From JAWLGW01 sp964569055 (GTDB taxonomy: Bacteria > Planctomycetota > J058): a DNA stretch of 37,869 nucleotides. The notes beneath the pieces were generated by a model. That model was not told where the DNA came from. It saw nothing but the letters and a program-made list of their open reading frames with translations, and did not search any database. The stretch spans positions 1 through 37,869 of the forward strand of contig CAZMSZ010000021.1 of the NCBI GenBank assembly GCA_964569055.1, read 5' to 3'. A program made the position numbers and the translations under genes. Shown piece after piece: positions 26,945-37,090 of this stretch. Position 1 is the first letter of the stretch. Each line of letters begins with the position of its first letter.

Positions 26945-28120
26945 ATGGCGCACGACCTTGGGGACTACGGGTTCGGGACGCGGGCGGTGCACGGGGGGAC
27001 GGAGCCGGAGCCGGTGACCGGCGCGATCATGACGCCGGTGTTCCAGACCTCGACCTACGTGCAGCCCAAGCCGGCCGAGGCGAAGGTCCACGAATACAGC
27101 CGCACGGGGAACCCGACGCGGGACGCGCTCGAGGCGGCGATCGCCACGCTGGAGGGGGTGAACGACCGCGAGGCGCGCGGGCTGGCGTTCGCCTCGGGCA
27201 TGAGCGCGATCGACGCGGTGGTGCGTCTGCTCGACGCGGGCGACCACGTGGTCGCAGGCGACGACCTGTACGGCGGCACCTACCGGCTGTTCACCAAGGT
27301 GTTCGCCCGGCAGGGGCTGAAGTTCACGTTCGTGGACGCGAGCGACCCGGCCAAGGTGCGCGCGGCGCTGACGCCCGACACCAAGCTGATCTGGCTCGAG
27401 ACGCCCACCAACCCGCTGCTCAAGGTGTCCGACATCGCCGCCGTGGCGGCCGTGGCGCGCGAGGCGGGCTGCTGGTTGGCGGTCGACAACACGTTCGCCA
27501 CGCCTTGCCTGCAGCAGCCGCTCGCGCTCGGGGCCGACTTCGTGGTCCACTCCACCACCAAGTACGTGGGCGGCCACTCGGACGTGGTCGGGGGGGCCGT
27601 GGTGGTCCGCGACCCGGCGCTGCGCGAGCGGCTGGCGTTCGTCCAGAACGCGGTCGGCGCGGTGCCGGCGCCGTGGGACTGCTTCCTCACCCTGCGCGGG
27701 CTCAAGACGCTGCACCTGCGCATGGAGCGCCACTGCAGCAACGCCGAGCTGCTGGCGCAGACGCTCGCCGAGCATCCCGCCGTGGCGCGGGTCCACTACC
27801 CCGGGCTCTCGACGCACCCGGGGCACGAGGTGGCGCGGCGGCAAATGCGCCGGTTCGGCGGCATGGTCAGCTTCGAGCTGAAGGGCGGGGTCGACGCAGG
27901 CTATCGGCTGTGCATGGAGACCCGCCTGTTCCAGCTCGCCGAGAGCCTCGGCGGGGTGGAGAGCCTGATCGAGCAGCCCGCGACCATGACGCACGCCTCG
28001 GTCGACCCGGCGGTGCGCCGCGCGGCCGGCCTGGCGGACGGGCTGGTCCGGCTGTCGGTCGGGATCGAGGACGCCGAGGACCTGCGGGCCGACCTGCTGG
28101 CCGCCCTCGAGGCGCTGTGA
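26945..28120 (+). CDS. Cystathionine gamma-synthase/lyase family PLP enzyme
   Basis: 391 aa, ATG with AGGAGC upstream. Cys/Met metabolism PLP fold: SRTGNPTRDALEAAIATLEG, FASGMSAIDAV, and the PLP lysine in VVHSTTKYVGGHSD (about residue 200). The C-terminal region SLGGVESLIEQPATMTHAS is the family signature. Next to cystathionine beta-synthase it most likely acts as cystathionine gamma-lyase (cystathionine to cysteine). Gamma-synthase activity cannot be told apart by motif. An in-frame start at 26738 lies in the preceding hairpin and is not used. It is followed by dtd 10 bp later. Confidence 0.9.
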   Translation: MAHDLGDYGFGTRAVHGGTEPEPVTGAIMTPVFQTSTYVQPKPAEAKVHEYSRTGNPTRDALEAAIATLEGVNDREARGLAFASGMSAIDAVVRLLDAGDHVVAGDDLYGGTYRLFTKVFARQGLKFTFVDASDPAKVRAALTPDTKLIWLETPTNPLLKVSDIAAVAAVAREAGCWLAVDNTFATPCLQQPLALGADFVVHSTTKYVGGHSDVVGGAVVVRDPALRERLAFVQNAVGAVPAPWDCFLTLRGLKTLHLRMERHCSNAELLAQTLAEHPAVARVHYPGLSTHPGHEVARRQMRRFGGMVSFELKGGVDAGYRLCMETRLFQLAESLGGVESLIEQPATMTHASVDPAVRRAAGLADGLVRLSVGIEDAEDLRADLLAALEAL

Positions 28121-28130
28121 CGGCCGCGCG

Positions 28131-28601
28131 GTGAAGGCGGTCCTGCAGCGCGTCGCCCGCGCCTCGGTCACCGCCGACGGCGAGGTGGTGGGCGCGATCG
28201 AGCGCGGGCTGCTGATCCTACTCGGCGTCGCCGCGGGCGACCCGCTCGAGGCCGAGGCCGCGCTCGCCACCAAGATCGCGGGGCTGCGGGTCTTCGCCGA
28301 CGAGCAGGGCAAGATGAACCGCTCGGTCATCGAGGCCGGCGGCGCCGCGCTGGTCGTCTCGCAGTTCACGCTCCTCGCCGACTGCCGCAAGGGACGCCGC
28401 CCCAGCTTCGTAGGCGCCGCGCCGCCCGCCGAGGCGGAGCGGCGCTACGAGGGCTTCTGCGAGCTGCTCCGCGGGCTGGGGCTGCGGGTCGCGACCGGGC
28501 GGTTCGGCGCCTCCATGCAGGTCGAGCTCGTCAACGAGGGGCCGGTCACGATCGTGCTCGACAGCGCCGAGCTGCTCAAGCCGCGCCCGAGCGCGCCGTG
28601 A
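28131..28601 (+). CDS. dtd: D-aminoacyl-tRNA deacylase Dtd
   Basis: 156 aa, GTG start. It hydrolyses D-amino acids mischarged on tRNA. Starts MKAVLQRVARASVTADGEVVG, with the catalytic Thr motif VVSQFTLLADCRKGRRPSF and the cross-subunit Gly-Pro motif NEGPVTIVLDS, which reads out D-chirality. The length is usual for the family. The stop overlaps the truD start (GTGA), so translation of the two tRNA-related genes is probably coupled. Confidence 0.95.
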   Translation: MKAVLQRVARASVTADGEVVGAIERGLLILLGVAAGDPLEAEAALATKIAGLRVFADEQGKMNRSVIEAGGAALVVSQFTLLADCRKGRRPSFVGAAPPAEAERRYEGFCELLRGLGLRVATGRFGASMQVELVNEGPVTIVLDSAELLKPRPSAP

Positions 28602-29878
28602 GCGACCCGCCGGGGGCTGCGCGTCGTCCGCCGGTCCCGCCCGAGCTGCGCCGCGGCTACCTGACCGAGGACGTGGCGCCCGTGCCCGGCGAGGTGCGGG
28701 CCGCGCCCGAGGACTTCGAGGTCGAAGAGCTCCCGCTCTACGAGCCGAGCGGCGAGGGCGAGCACCTCTACCTGTGGATCGAGAAGCGCGGGATCGCCAC
28801 CGACGAGGCGGTCCGCCGGATCGCGCGCCGGCTGGTGGCCAGGCCGAGCGAGGTGGGCTACGCCGGGCTCAAGGACGCGCACGCGCTCACGCGCCAGTGG
28901 ATCTCGGTGTTCCGCGCCCGGGCCGAGGACGCCCCGCGGGTCGAGGACGAGCAGCTGCGCGTCCTGGTCGCGCGGCCGCACCGCAACAAGCTCAAGGTGG
29001 GCCACCTGCGCGGCAACCGCTTCGCGATCCGGATCCGCGGCGGCGGCCCTGCGGTCGACGACGCCCGCGCCGCGCTCGGCCGGCTGGCCGCGGGCGGCGT
29101 CGCCAACTACGTCGGCCTGCAGCGCTTCGGCAGCGACCGCACCACGCACCTGCTCGGGCGCGCGCTGGTGGCCGAGGACCCGCAGGCCTTCTTGGACCTC
29201 CTGCTGCTCGGCGCCCCGCGCGATGGCGCCGCGCCCGAGGCGCTCCCCGGCCGGGGGCGCGTGCTCGACGCCCGCCGCGCCGCGCTCGAGCGCGACTGGG
29301 AGCGGGCCGCCCGCGCGCTCCCGCCCTCCTACACCGCCGAGCTGGCCGCCTGCCGCGCGCTGGCCCGAGGCGCGGCGCCCGAGGTGGCCGCGCGGGCGGT
29401 GGCGCCCAAGCGGCGCGGCTTCTTCGTGGCCGCGTTCCAGAGCCTGCTGTTCAACGCCTACCTGACCCGGCGCCTCGACCGGATCGCGCGCCTCGAGGCG
29501 GGCGAGGTGGCCTTCCTCCACCGCAACGGGGCGGCGTTCCTCGTCGCCGACGAGGCGGCCGAGCAGGCGCGCTGCGCCGCCGGCGAGATCAGCCCCTCGG
29601 GCCCGCTGTTCGGCAAGCGCCTCCTGCGCCCCGCCAGCGGCTCGAGCGCCTACGCCGACGAGCAGGCGGTCTTGGCCGAGCACGCGCCCGGCCTGGGGCC
29701 CGAGCTGACCCCCGCCCTGGGCGCCCGCCCGGCCGGCCAGCGGCGGGCCCTGCGAATCCTGCTCGAGGACGTGGACGTGATCCGCGAGGGGGAAGACCTG
29801 CGAGTTCGCTTCGCGCTGCCCAAGGGCTGCTACGCGACCTCGGTGCTCGAGGAGCTGTTCAAGCGGCAGACGGACTGA
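28598..29878 (+). CDS. truD: tRNA pseudouridine synthase TruD
   Basis: 426 aa, GTG start overlapping the dtd stop by 4 nt. It makes pseudouridine at position 13 of tRNA-Glu in relatives. The catalytic motif GYAGLKDAHALTRQW (Asp at about residue 92), the substrate motif HLRGNRFAIRIRG and the family signature NYVGLQRFG (about 169-177) are present. The TRUD insertion domain spans about 190-350. The C-terminus GCYATSVLEELFK is the usual end. It is longer than E. coli TruD (349 aa) through Ala/Pro-rich insertions. Confidence 0.95.
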   Translation: MSDPPGAARRPPVPPELRRGYLTEDVAPVPGEVRAAPEDFEVEELPLYEPSGEGEHLYLWIEKRGIATDEAVRRIARRLVARPSEVGYAGLKDAHALTRQWISVFRARAEDAPRVEDEQLRVLVARPHRNKLKVGHLRGNRFAIRIRGGGPAVDDARAALGRLAAGGVANYVGLQRFGSDRTTHLLGRALVAEDPQAFLDLLLLGAPRDGAAPEALPGRGRVLDARRAALERDWERAARALPPSYTAELAACRALARGAAPEVAARAVAPKRRGFFVAAFQSLLFNAYLTRRLDRIARLEAGEVAFLHRNGAAFLVADEAAEQARCAAGEISPSGPLFGKRLLRPASGSSAYADEQAVLAEHAPGLGPELTPALGARPAGQRRALRILLEDVDVIREGEDLRVRFALPKGCYATSVLEELFKRQTD

Positions 29879-29886
29879 AGAGGAGG

Positions 29887-30085
29887 AAGACAACACGGAA
29901 TATCAATACCAATAACAATCCGAATATCAATGAACGCACGGTGAGAGCGCCGCGGGGACGGCTGTCGCGCGAGGGTGGCGCCTTGCCCCAGCGACCGCGT
30001 CGCTCTCGGTCAGGAGCCCCGCGATCCAGCGACAGCCATTCTGGCATTCAAATTGATATTCGCTGTCGATATTCCGTGTTGTCTT
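29887..30085. repeat. 199-bp nested inverted-repeat element with AT-rich arms
   Basis: Outer arms AAGACAACACGGAATATC (29887-29904) and GATATTCCGTGTTGTCTT (30068-30085) are an 18-bp perfect match. A middle pair CGAATATCAAT (29921-29931) with ATTGATATTCG (30052-30062) and an inner pair GGCTGTCGC (29960-29968) with GCGACAGCC (30029-30037) follow in order. The arms are strikingly AT-rich for this genome. There is no open frame. It may be a miniature transposable element or a large terminator/structured RNA after truD. Confidence 0.85.
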
Positions 30086-30119
30086 CGTCCTCCTCGACGT
30101 CACCCACCCGTTCCGCCTC

Positions 30120-30125
30120 TATACT
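30120..30125 (+). promoter_or_regulatory. TATACT -10 box just before the ABC-F start
   Basis: TATACT ends 8 nt before the GTG at 30134. A weak -35 (TCGACG, 30095-30100) lies 19 bp upstream. The geometry predicts a transcription start at or next to the GTG, so a leaderless mRNA. No Shine-Dalgarno is present. Confidence 0.5.
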
Positions 30126-30133
30126 CCCCGCCC

Positions 30134-31944
<1,811 letters not shown>

Positions 31945-31948
<4 letters not shown>

Positions 31949-31984
31949 CGCGCGACGCCGTCCTGCCGGCGCGGCTCGCGCTAC
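31945..31984. terminator. Palindrome joining the stop codons of two convergent genes
   Basis: GTAGCGCG (31945-31952) and CGCGCTAC (31977-31984) pair perfectly. The TAG in the left arm ends the ABC-F gene, and the complementary TAG in the right arm ends the minus-strand hydrolase gene. The interior (CCG/CGG) adds pairing. It is a plausible bidirectional terminator without T-runs. Confidence 0.5.
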
Positions 31985-32856
31985 CGCCGCGTCAGCGCCT
32001 CCCCGGCCACTACCGGCTGCTCCGCGGGCCTGCCCGCTCGCTGCTCGAACTCGCTCGCGTCGTGCGCGCAGAACACGGTCATGTTCGCGCCGCCTCGCCG
32101 GACCAGCTCGCGCAGGCGGCGCTGGTTCTCGAGGCGGAGCGGGCGGTCCTTCTCCATCATGCGCTGATACAGGCGCAGCCCGCTCGGGCAGCGATAGCGC
32201 GCCGGGTCCATCTCGCCGTGGAAGAAGTAGGCGTCGCCGGCGTGGAGCACCCAGCCGCCTTCGGTCTCGATCGCCACCCCGGCGTGACCGAGGGTGTGGC
32301 CGACCAGCGAGATCATGAGGAGCTCGGGCGGCAGCCCCTCGAGCTCGCGCACGGCCTCGAACCCATGCCAGTCCTCGCCTTCGCCCGCGCGGTAGGTGCG
32401 CCAGCGCTCGCGCGTGCTCCACTGCGCGGGGCGGTAGCGATGGCGGTCGAGCGTCGTGGTCTGCGCGGCGGCGCTGTCGCGCTCGGCCTCGAGCAGGTGG
32501 ACGGTCGCGTTCGGGAAGTCGTCGAGGCCGCCCGCGTGGTCGAAGTCGAGGTGGGTGAGCACGACGTGGCGCACGTCGCCCCGGCTGAAGCCGAGGGCCT
32601 CGATCTGCCGCGCGGCGGTCATGGCCTCGCGCAGCTCGGGGCGCATCTGGCGGAGGAACACCTCGCTCAGCCTGGTGTGCGGGGCCGACACGTCGTGCAG
32701 CCCGAACCCGGTGTCGATCAGGACCAGCGCGTTCGGCGCCTCGACCAGGACGCAGTGACACACCAGCGTGGCGCGCTCGAGGAGCGAGCTGCGCCCGTCG
32801 AACAGGCGTCCGCCGGGCGGGCGCATCGAGATGCAGTTGAGGTGGTGCAGCTTCAT
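31981..32856 (-). CDS. Metallo-beta-lactamase-fold hydrolase (lactonase-like)
   Basis: 291 aa, ATG with GGGAGGG upstream. The dinuclear metal motif THLDFDHAGG (about 106-115) is complete, with the further ligands in GHTLGHAGV and HAGDAYFF, and the distal His in CAHDASEF. LVEAPNALVLIDTGFGLHD is the usual opening strand pair. The layout resembles N-acyl-homoserine-lactone lactonases of the AttM/AiiA type, but the substrate is not decided by motif. No signal peptide. It is convergent with the ABC-F gene. Confidence 0.85.
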   Translation of the reverse strand: MKLHHLNCISMRPPGGRLFDGRSSLLERATLVCHCVLVEAPNALVLIDTGFGLHDVSAPHTRLSEVFLRQMRPELREAMTAARQIEALGFSRGDVRHVVLTHLDFDHAGGLDDFPNATVHLLEAERDSAAAQTTTLDRHRYRPAQWSTRERWRTYRAGEGEDWHGFEAVRELEGLPPELLMISLVGHTLGHAGVAIETEGGWVLHAGDAYFFHGEMDPARYRCPSGLRLYQRMMEKDRPLRLENQRRLRELVRRGGANMTVFCAHDASEFEQRAGRPAEQPVVAGEALTRR

Positions 32857-33031
32857 TCGATCCCTCCCGCTCGGCGCGTGCGCCCGGCACCGCGGAGCCG
32901 CGAGCGGCGGACCACCCGCGGCGCCGCGCGCAAGCGGGGCACATCGCGCGCGCGCTCGGCGCTCACCGCGGATCGCGCCGAGCCTTGCGCCCCGGCGCGG
33001 CGGTTGCGACGCGCCGGGCGCGGAGGACCCG

Positions 33032-33838
33032 GTGCGAGGAGGGAGCGGACGAGATCGGCGCGCCTCGGCCCGCCGAGGCTCCACGCCGGCGCTCGCGCTC
33101 GTCGCGCTGCTCGCCGGCGCCAGCGGCTGCGTGGGCGTCGAGAGCAGCGCCGAGGAGGCGACCACGGGCGTCGTGGCGCAGCTGCGCGACGCCGCCCGCT
33201 CGGAGGACCTGCCCAAGGTGGCGGAGTCGCTGAGCAGCGGCCTGCTCACCGGAGTGCTCGAGCTGGCCCGCGCGCCCGAGGGCGCGGCCATGCTCTCGGC
33301 GCTCTCGGGGGCCCTGGTGTCCGGTGGGATCGACGCCGCCGAGCCGACGCTGCTGCGCGAGGCGGCCGAGGCGGTCGGGCAGGGGGTCGTGCGGGGCCTC
33401 CTCCACGACCCGGCCGCCCTCGAGCAGCTCGTGGAGGAGGTCTCGGGCCGGGCGGGCGGCGCGCTGGGCGAGGCGCTCTCGGCCGCGCTGCGCGAGCAGC
33501 TCGGCGAGGAGGGCGACGGCCCGCTCTCGAGGGCGCTGGCCGGGAGCGTGCGCCGGGCGGCGGCCGGAGGGGTCCGCGGCGCCTTCGCCGAGCTCGACGT
33601 CGATCAGCCGGTCGACCAGGGCGCCGACAAGACCCAGGGGCAGGCGCTGGCGGAGCTGAGCCGGGCGGTCGGGCTCGGGATCCAGCACAGCTATCGGAAG
33701 TGGCAGATCGGCGGCGCGTTCCTGGGCGGCCTCGCGGCGGGCCTGGTGATCGTGTCGCTGCTGTGGCTGCTGGTCGGGCGCCGCCGCGACGTGATCGAGC
33801 GGCGGGAGGCGCGCGCCGAGCGGGTGGTGGCCCGCTGA
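33032..33838 (+). CDS. Putative lipoprotein with C-terminal membrane anchor, unknown function
   Basis: 268 aa. GTG start 5 nt after GGAGG (33022-33026). This start gives a basic N-region and a hydrophobic segment ending ASGC, a weak lipobox at residue 33. The middle is Ala/Gly/Leu-rich amphipathic helix with repeated short patterns (RDAARSEDLPKVAESL; LLREAAEAVGQGVVRGLL; SRAGGALGEALSAALREQL). A clear transmembrane helix follows near the end (GGAFLGGLAAGLVIVSLLWLL) and the tail is basic, so the C-terminus should lie in the cytoplasm. The family is unrecognised. Longer in-frame starts run antisense through the neighbouring hydrolase and are rejected. Confidence 0.65.
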   Translation: MRGGSGRDRRASARRGSTPALALVALLAGASGCVGVESSAEEATTGVVAQLRDAARSEDLPKVAESLSSGLLTGVLELARAPEGAAMLSALSGALVSGGIDAAEPTLLREAAEAVGQGVVRGLLHDPAALEQLVEEVSGRAGGALGEALSAALREQLGEEGDGPLSRALAGSVRRAAAGGVRGAFAELDVDQPVDQGADKTQGQALAELSRAVGLGIQHSYRKWQIGGAFLGGLAAGLVIVSLLWLLVGRRRDVIERREARAERVVAR

Positions 33839-33880
33839 GGGACACCGTCGGGCGCCCTCCGCCCGGCGCGCTCCAGCCCG

Positions 33881-33909
33881 TTCCCGGACCGGACGCCCTG
33901 GGGTAGTAT
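33881..33909 (+). promoter_or_regulatory. Candidate promoter of the RRM gene with long leader
   Basis: TTCCCG (33881-33886) and TAGTAT (33904-33909) are 17 bp apart. Transcription from about 33916 would give a leader of about 139 nt before the start codon at 34055. Confidence 0.35.
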
Positions 33910-34054
33910 TTTCCTTGGTTGCCCCACCCAGTAGTCCAATGGAACGGTCTCGCAGCGGGTCGATGGGGGCGATCACGAAGCCGGCGACGCGGAGCCCGGG
34001 GCGCGTCGACGGTCCGATTCAACGGCACGCTGCTCGGGCAGGATCTCTGGACCC

Positions 34055-34372
34055 TTGAAGAACATCTACGTCGGGAACATCCCCTTCAACACCAGCGAGA
34101 ACGAGCTGCAGCAGCTCTTCGAGAGCTACGGCGCGGTCTCGCGCGTCAGCGTCGTCACGGACCGTGAGACGGGGCGCCCTCGCGGCTTCGCCTTCGTCGA
34201 GATGCCCAACGACGCCGAGGGCAACGCCGCCATCGAGGCCCTCAACGGGACCGAGATGGGCGGCCGCTCGCTGACGGTCAACGAGGCGCGTCCCCGCGAG
34301 CCGCGCGGCGGCGGCGGCGGCCGGGGCGGTGACCGCCGGGGTGGCGGCGGCGGCGGCCGCGGCCGCTGGTAA
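34055..34372 (+). CDS. Single-RRM RNA-binding protein with glycine-rich tail
   Basis: 105 aa, TTG start with AGGA 11 nt upstream. RNP2 IYVGNI at residues 4-9 and RNP1 RGFAFVEM at 43-50, with the aromatic positions Tyr5, Phe45 and Phe47 all kept for RNA stacking. Residues 83-105 are Gly/Arg-rich with RGG-like triplets. The size and layout match the bacterial Rbp family, which is cold-regulated in cyanobacteria and widespread in other phyla. It probably binds single-stranded RNA in the cytoplasm. The long leader suggests post-transcriptional control. Confidence 0.92.
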   Translation: MKNIYVGNIPFNTSENELQQLFESYGAVSRVSVVTDRETGRPRGFAFVEMPNDAEGNAAIEALNGTEMGGRSLTVNEARPREPRGGGGGRGGDRRGGGGGGRGRW

Positions 34373-34413
34373 CTCGGGGCCGAGATCCCCGCGACGCGTT
34401 CATTGCCATGAGA

Positions 34414-34445
34414 GAGGCCGCCGGGGCACCACCTCCGGCGGCCTC
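34414..34445. terminator. Hairpin between the RRM and hemerythrin genes
   Basis: GAGGCCGCCGG (34414-34424) and CCGGCGGCCTC (34435-34445) form an 11-bp perfect stem with a 10-nt loop. It lies between the convergent stops at 34372 and 34481. Confidence 0.6.
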
Positions 34446-34480
34446 GCTCACGTACGCGCGCGAGCGCGGCGGCCTCGCGC

Positions 34481-35086
34481 TCAGCGCCCGAGCTCGCGCT
34501 TCAGCTCCTCCTTCGACATCTTGCTGCGCCCCTGGATCTCCTGGCGCTTCGCCTCCTCGTACAGCTCCTGCTTGGTCGGCTCGCCCGCCTCGCGCGAGCT
34601 GCGCGCGCCGCCGCGCCGGGTGCTGCCCTGGACCTGCTCGACCGGCCCCTCCGCGAGCTCCTCCTCCTTGACCTGCTGCAGCTCCTCCCCCATCGCGTCC
34701 AGCTCCTGCTCCTCGAACTGCGCGCGCATCTGCGGGAACAGCTGGTTCTCCTCCTCCTCGACGTGGTGGTCGATCAGGTCGCGCACCTCGAGGCAGCGCT
34801 GGAGGAAGCTGGGGTCGTCGGGGTCCATCTCGAGCAGCTTGGTCAGGCGCTCCTCCACCGCGTGGTGCTCCTCCAGGCTGTCCTGCACCAGCTCGTCCGC
34901 GTCCTCGAGCTGCTCGCGGGCCGCCGGGTAGAGCACCTGCTCCTCGGCGTGGGCGTGCACCAGCACCTCCTCGCAGATCCGCTGGAAGATCTCCGAGCGA
35001 GCCGCGCCGCCCTCCGCCTGCTCGAGCTCGGCGAACAGCTCCTCGACCTTGCGGTGGTCCTTCGTCAACAGTTCGATCGCGTTCAC
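34481..35086 (-). CDS. Hemerythrin HHE protein with Rho-N/SAP-like C-terminal motif
   Basis: 201 aa, GTG start after GGAGGG. The four-helix hemerythrin domain (about 1-145) has the expected diiron ligands: His in LTKDHRKVEELF, H-x3-E in VHAHAEEQVLYP, His in LEEHHAVEERL and HHVEEEENQLFP. An acidic linker and a short basic stretch (STRRGGARSSREAG) lead to TKQELYEEAKRQEIQGRSKMSKEEL, a helix-turn-helix-like Rho N-terminal/SAP motif that binds nucleic acid in other proteins. Hemerythrins bind O2 or respond to redox and nitrosative stress. The fusion suggests a diiron protein that sits on DNA or RNA. It is downstream of the sigma-54 regulator gene. Confidence 0.88.
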   Translation of the reverse strand: MNAIELLTKDHRKVEELFAELEQAEGGAARSEIFQRICEEVLVHAHAEEQVLYPAAREQLEDADELVQDSLEEHHAVEERLTKLLEMDPDDPSFLQRCLEVRDLIDHHVEEEENQLFPQMRAQFEEQELDAMGEELQQVKEEELAEGPVEQVQGSTRRGGARSSREAGEPTKQELYEEAKRQEIQGRSKMSKEELKRELGR

Positions 35087-35274
35087 GGTCGGTCCCTCCT
35101 CCGGCCCCTCGCATGAAGGCCCGCTGCCGTGTGCGCACTCAAGGGACGTGCCGCCGCGTCCCCGGGCGGGGGCCGCTCGCCCCGCGCCGCGCCGTCGCCC
35201 GCGGGCGGGGCGGGGTCGCCTCACGGCACGCGCGGTGGCCTCGGCGGCGCGCCGCCCGTGGCGAGGGGGAGGGC

Positions 35275-36924
35275 TCAGCCCGTCTGGTATCGCTTCAGCC
35301 GGCGGTAGAGGGTGGCGACGCCGATGTCGAGCTCGGCCGCCGTCTGGGCGCGGTTGCCACCGTTGGCTGCCAGGACGGCCAGGATGTGCTCGCGCTCCAC
35401 CTCGGCCAGGGTGCGCCGCGCCGCCTGGGGGGCGGCCGCGCTCCCCGCGGGCGCCGCGGGGCGTGGCGCCGCCGGGCGGCGCAGCTCCTCGGGGAGGTCG
35501 CGCTCCTCGATCCGGGCGCCCTGGGCCACGATCACCGCCCGCTCGAGCGCGTTCTGCAGCTCGCGCACGTTCCCGGGCCAGGGGTAGGCGACCAGGCGGT
35601 CGGCGGCGCCGCACGACAGCTCGGGGGCGGGGAGGCGCAGGCGGCTCGCGATCTCGGCGGTCAGGTAGTGGGCCAGGGGCAGGACGTCCTCGGTCCGCTC
35701 GCGCAGCGCGGGGATCCTCAGCTCGACCACCTTGAGCCGGTAGAACAGGTCCTCGCGGAACCGACCCTCGCGCACCAGCGCGACGAGGTCGCGGTTGGTG
35801 GCGGCGACCACGCGCGCGTCCACCGGGCGGGTGACGTTCTCGCCCACCCGGCGCACCTCGCGCTCCTGCAGGACGCGCAGCAGCTTGACCTGCGTCGCGA
35901 GCGGCAGCTCGCCGACCTCGTCCAGGAACAGGGTGCCGCCCTGCGCCGCCTCGAACAGCCCGGGCCGATCCTGCGCCGCGCCCGTGAACGCGCCCTTGGC
36001 GTGGCCGAAGAGCACGCTCTCGATGATCGCCTCGGAGATCGCGCCGCAGTTGATCGCCAGGAACGGCCCGGCGACCCGGGGCGAGCTGTCGTGGATCAGC
36101 CGCGCCACCCGCTCCTTGCCCACCCCGCTCTCGCCGGTGACCAGGACGGTGGTGTCGACCTTGGCGGCGCGCCGGGCGAGGTCGAGCACCGCGAGCAGCG
36201 CCGGGCTGCGGGCCACGATCCCCTCGGGTCCCACCGCCTCGCGCGCGACGGGGTCGAGCTGTTGGCGGCGGGCGCGCAGCCGGCGCTCGGCCTTGCGCAG
36301 CTCGTCGCGGGTCCGCTTCAGCACGACCTCCAGGCAGCCCCGGTCGTAGAACGCGAGCTCGCCCTCGATCTCGGCGCCCCACTGCTCCCGCGTCTTCGCG
36401 GCCAGGCGGCACACCGCGTCCCCGCGCGCCACGCACTGCGACTCGAGGCAGTAGATCTCGCGCTGGTTGCTGAAGCTGAGGTAGCCCGACACGAAGCCGC
36501 ACAGCGTCCAGCACACCGGCTGCTCGGCGGCGCCGAGGTGCAGCAGGTGCTGCTCCGCCTCGAACGACTCGTGCCACAGGGCCTCGGCGAAGGGGTGCCC
36601 CTCCTCGCCCTGGCCGGGGAGCGGCTCCACCACGACCAGGCCCTGCAGCGCGTGCATTCGCCCGCCGGCGCGCCGCCACTCGGCGGGGTCGTCCCAGGGG
36701 AAGGCGCTCTGGAGCGACTCGGCCGTGCGCCAGCCGTGGGCGAAGCCGAACCGGGTCAGGATCCCGCGCGCGGCGACCCCGCCGAGCGTGTCGATCAGCT
36801 CGCGCCGCAGCAGCCCCAGGGCGGCCGCGTCGAGCAGGAGCGCGCGCTGCCCGGCGAAGCGCAGCACCCCGCCGTCGGGGGCGAGCTCGAGCAGCTCGCG
36901 GAGGTCGAGGTCGACGGCCTTCAT
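35275..36924 (-). CDS. Sigma-54-dependent activator of the XylR/DmpR type (V4R sensor)
   Basis: 549 aa, ATG with GGAG upstream. The XylR N-terminal plus V4R sensor domain (about 1-205) keeps the zinc-site pattern of phenol/toluene sensors: Trp in VCWTLCGFVSGYLSF, and the E-x2-C-x7-C group ESQCVARGDAVC. The AAA+ domain (about 235-470) has Walker A GESGVGKE (about 262-269), the sigma-54 contact loop GAFTGA (about 310-315), Walker B GTLFLDE and the arginine finger region FREDLFYRL. The C-terminal Fis-type helix-turn-helix (about 505-545) ends GVATLYRRLKRY. It binds upstream activator sites and activates transcription when an aromatic ligand fills the sensor. It is divergent from the pirin gene. 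Confidence 0.93.
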   Translation of the reverse strand: MKAVDLDLRELLELAPDGGVLRFAGQRALLLDAAALGLLRRELIDTLGGVAARGILTRFGFAHGWRTAESLQSAFPWDDPAEWRRAGGRMHALQGLVVVEPLPGQGEEGHPFAEALWHESFEAEQHLLHLGAAEQPVCWTLCGFVSGYLSFSNQREIYCLESQCVARGDAVCRLAAKTREQWGAEIEGELAFYDRGCLEVVLKRTRDELRKAERRLRARRQQLDPVAREAVGPEGIVARSPALLAVLDLARRAAKVDTTVLVTGESGVGKERVARLIHDSSPRVAGPFLAINCGAISEAIIESVLFGHAKGAFTGAAQDRPGLFEAAQGGTLFLDEVGELPLATQVKLLRVLQEREVRRVGENVTRPVDARVVAATNRDLVALVREGRFREDLFYRLKVVELRIPALRERTEDVLPLAHYLTAEIASRLRLPAPELSCGAADRLVAYPWPGNVRELQNALERAVIVAQGARIEERDLPEELRRPAAPRPAAPAGSAAAPQAARRTLAEVEREHILAVLAANGGNRAQTAAELDIGVATLYRRLKRYQTG

Positions 36925-36949
36925 GGGCAGCTCCGGGGACTCTCAATTC

Positions 36950-36980
36950 GATCGGCCGATCACTCGATTCGATACTATCG
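36950..36980. promoter_or_regulatory. Palindromes between the sigma-54 activator and pirin genes
   Basis: GATCGGCCGATC (36950-36961) and CGATA-C-TATCG (36970-36980) are perfect palindromes within an AT-richer gap. They lie 50-80 bp upstream of the candidate sigma-54 promoter, a plausible place for activator binding and autoregulation. Confidence 0.45.
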
Positions 36981-37028
36981 ATCTGATCGGTTTCGCCGCC
37001 ATCCTACTTCAGATAGGACAGTTGCGCC

Positions 37029-37042
37029 GGCACGCCGGTGGC
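37029..37042 (+). promoter_or_regulatory. Candidate sigma-54 (-24/-12) promoter of the pirin gene
   Basis: GGCACGCCGGTGGC matches the GG-N10-GC core and the GGCACG half of the consensus (TGGCACG-N4-TTGC), with TGGC in place of TTGC. Transcription would start near 37054, with GAGG at 37081 before the ATG at 37091. Confidence 0.45.
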
Positions 37043-37090
37043 GGAGAGCTGCCTCTGCGAGACCAGGACCAGTTCGAGAAGAGGGGACCC

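Noticed and set aside
28131..28601. dtd as part of a toxin-antitoxin or defence module
   Set aside because: Overlap with truD and proximity to transsulfuration genes fit ordinary housekeeping tRNA quality control.
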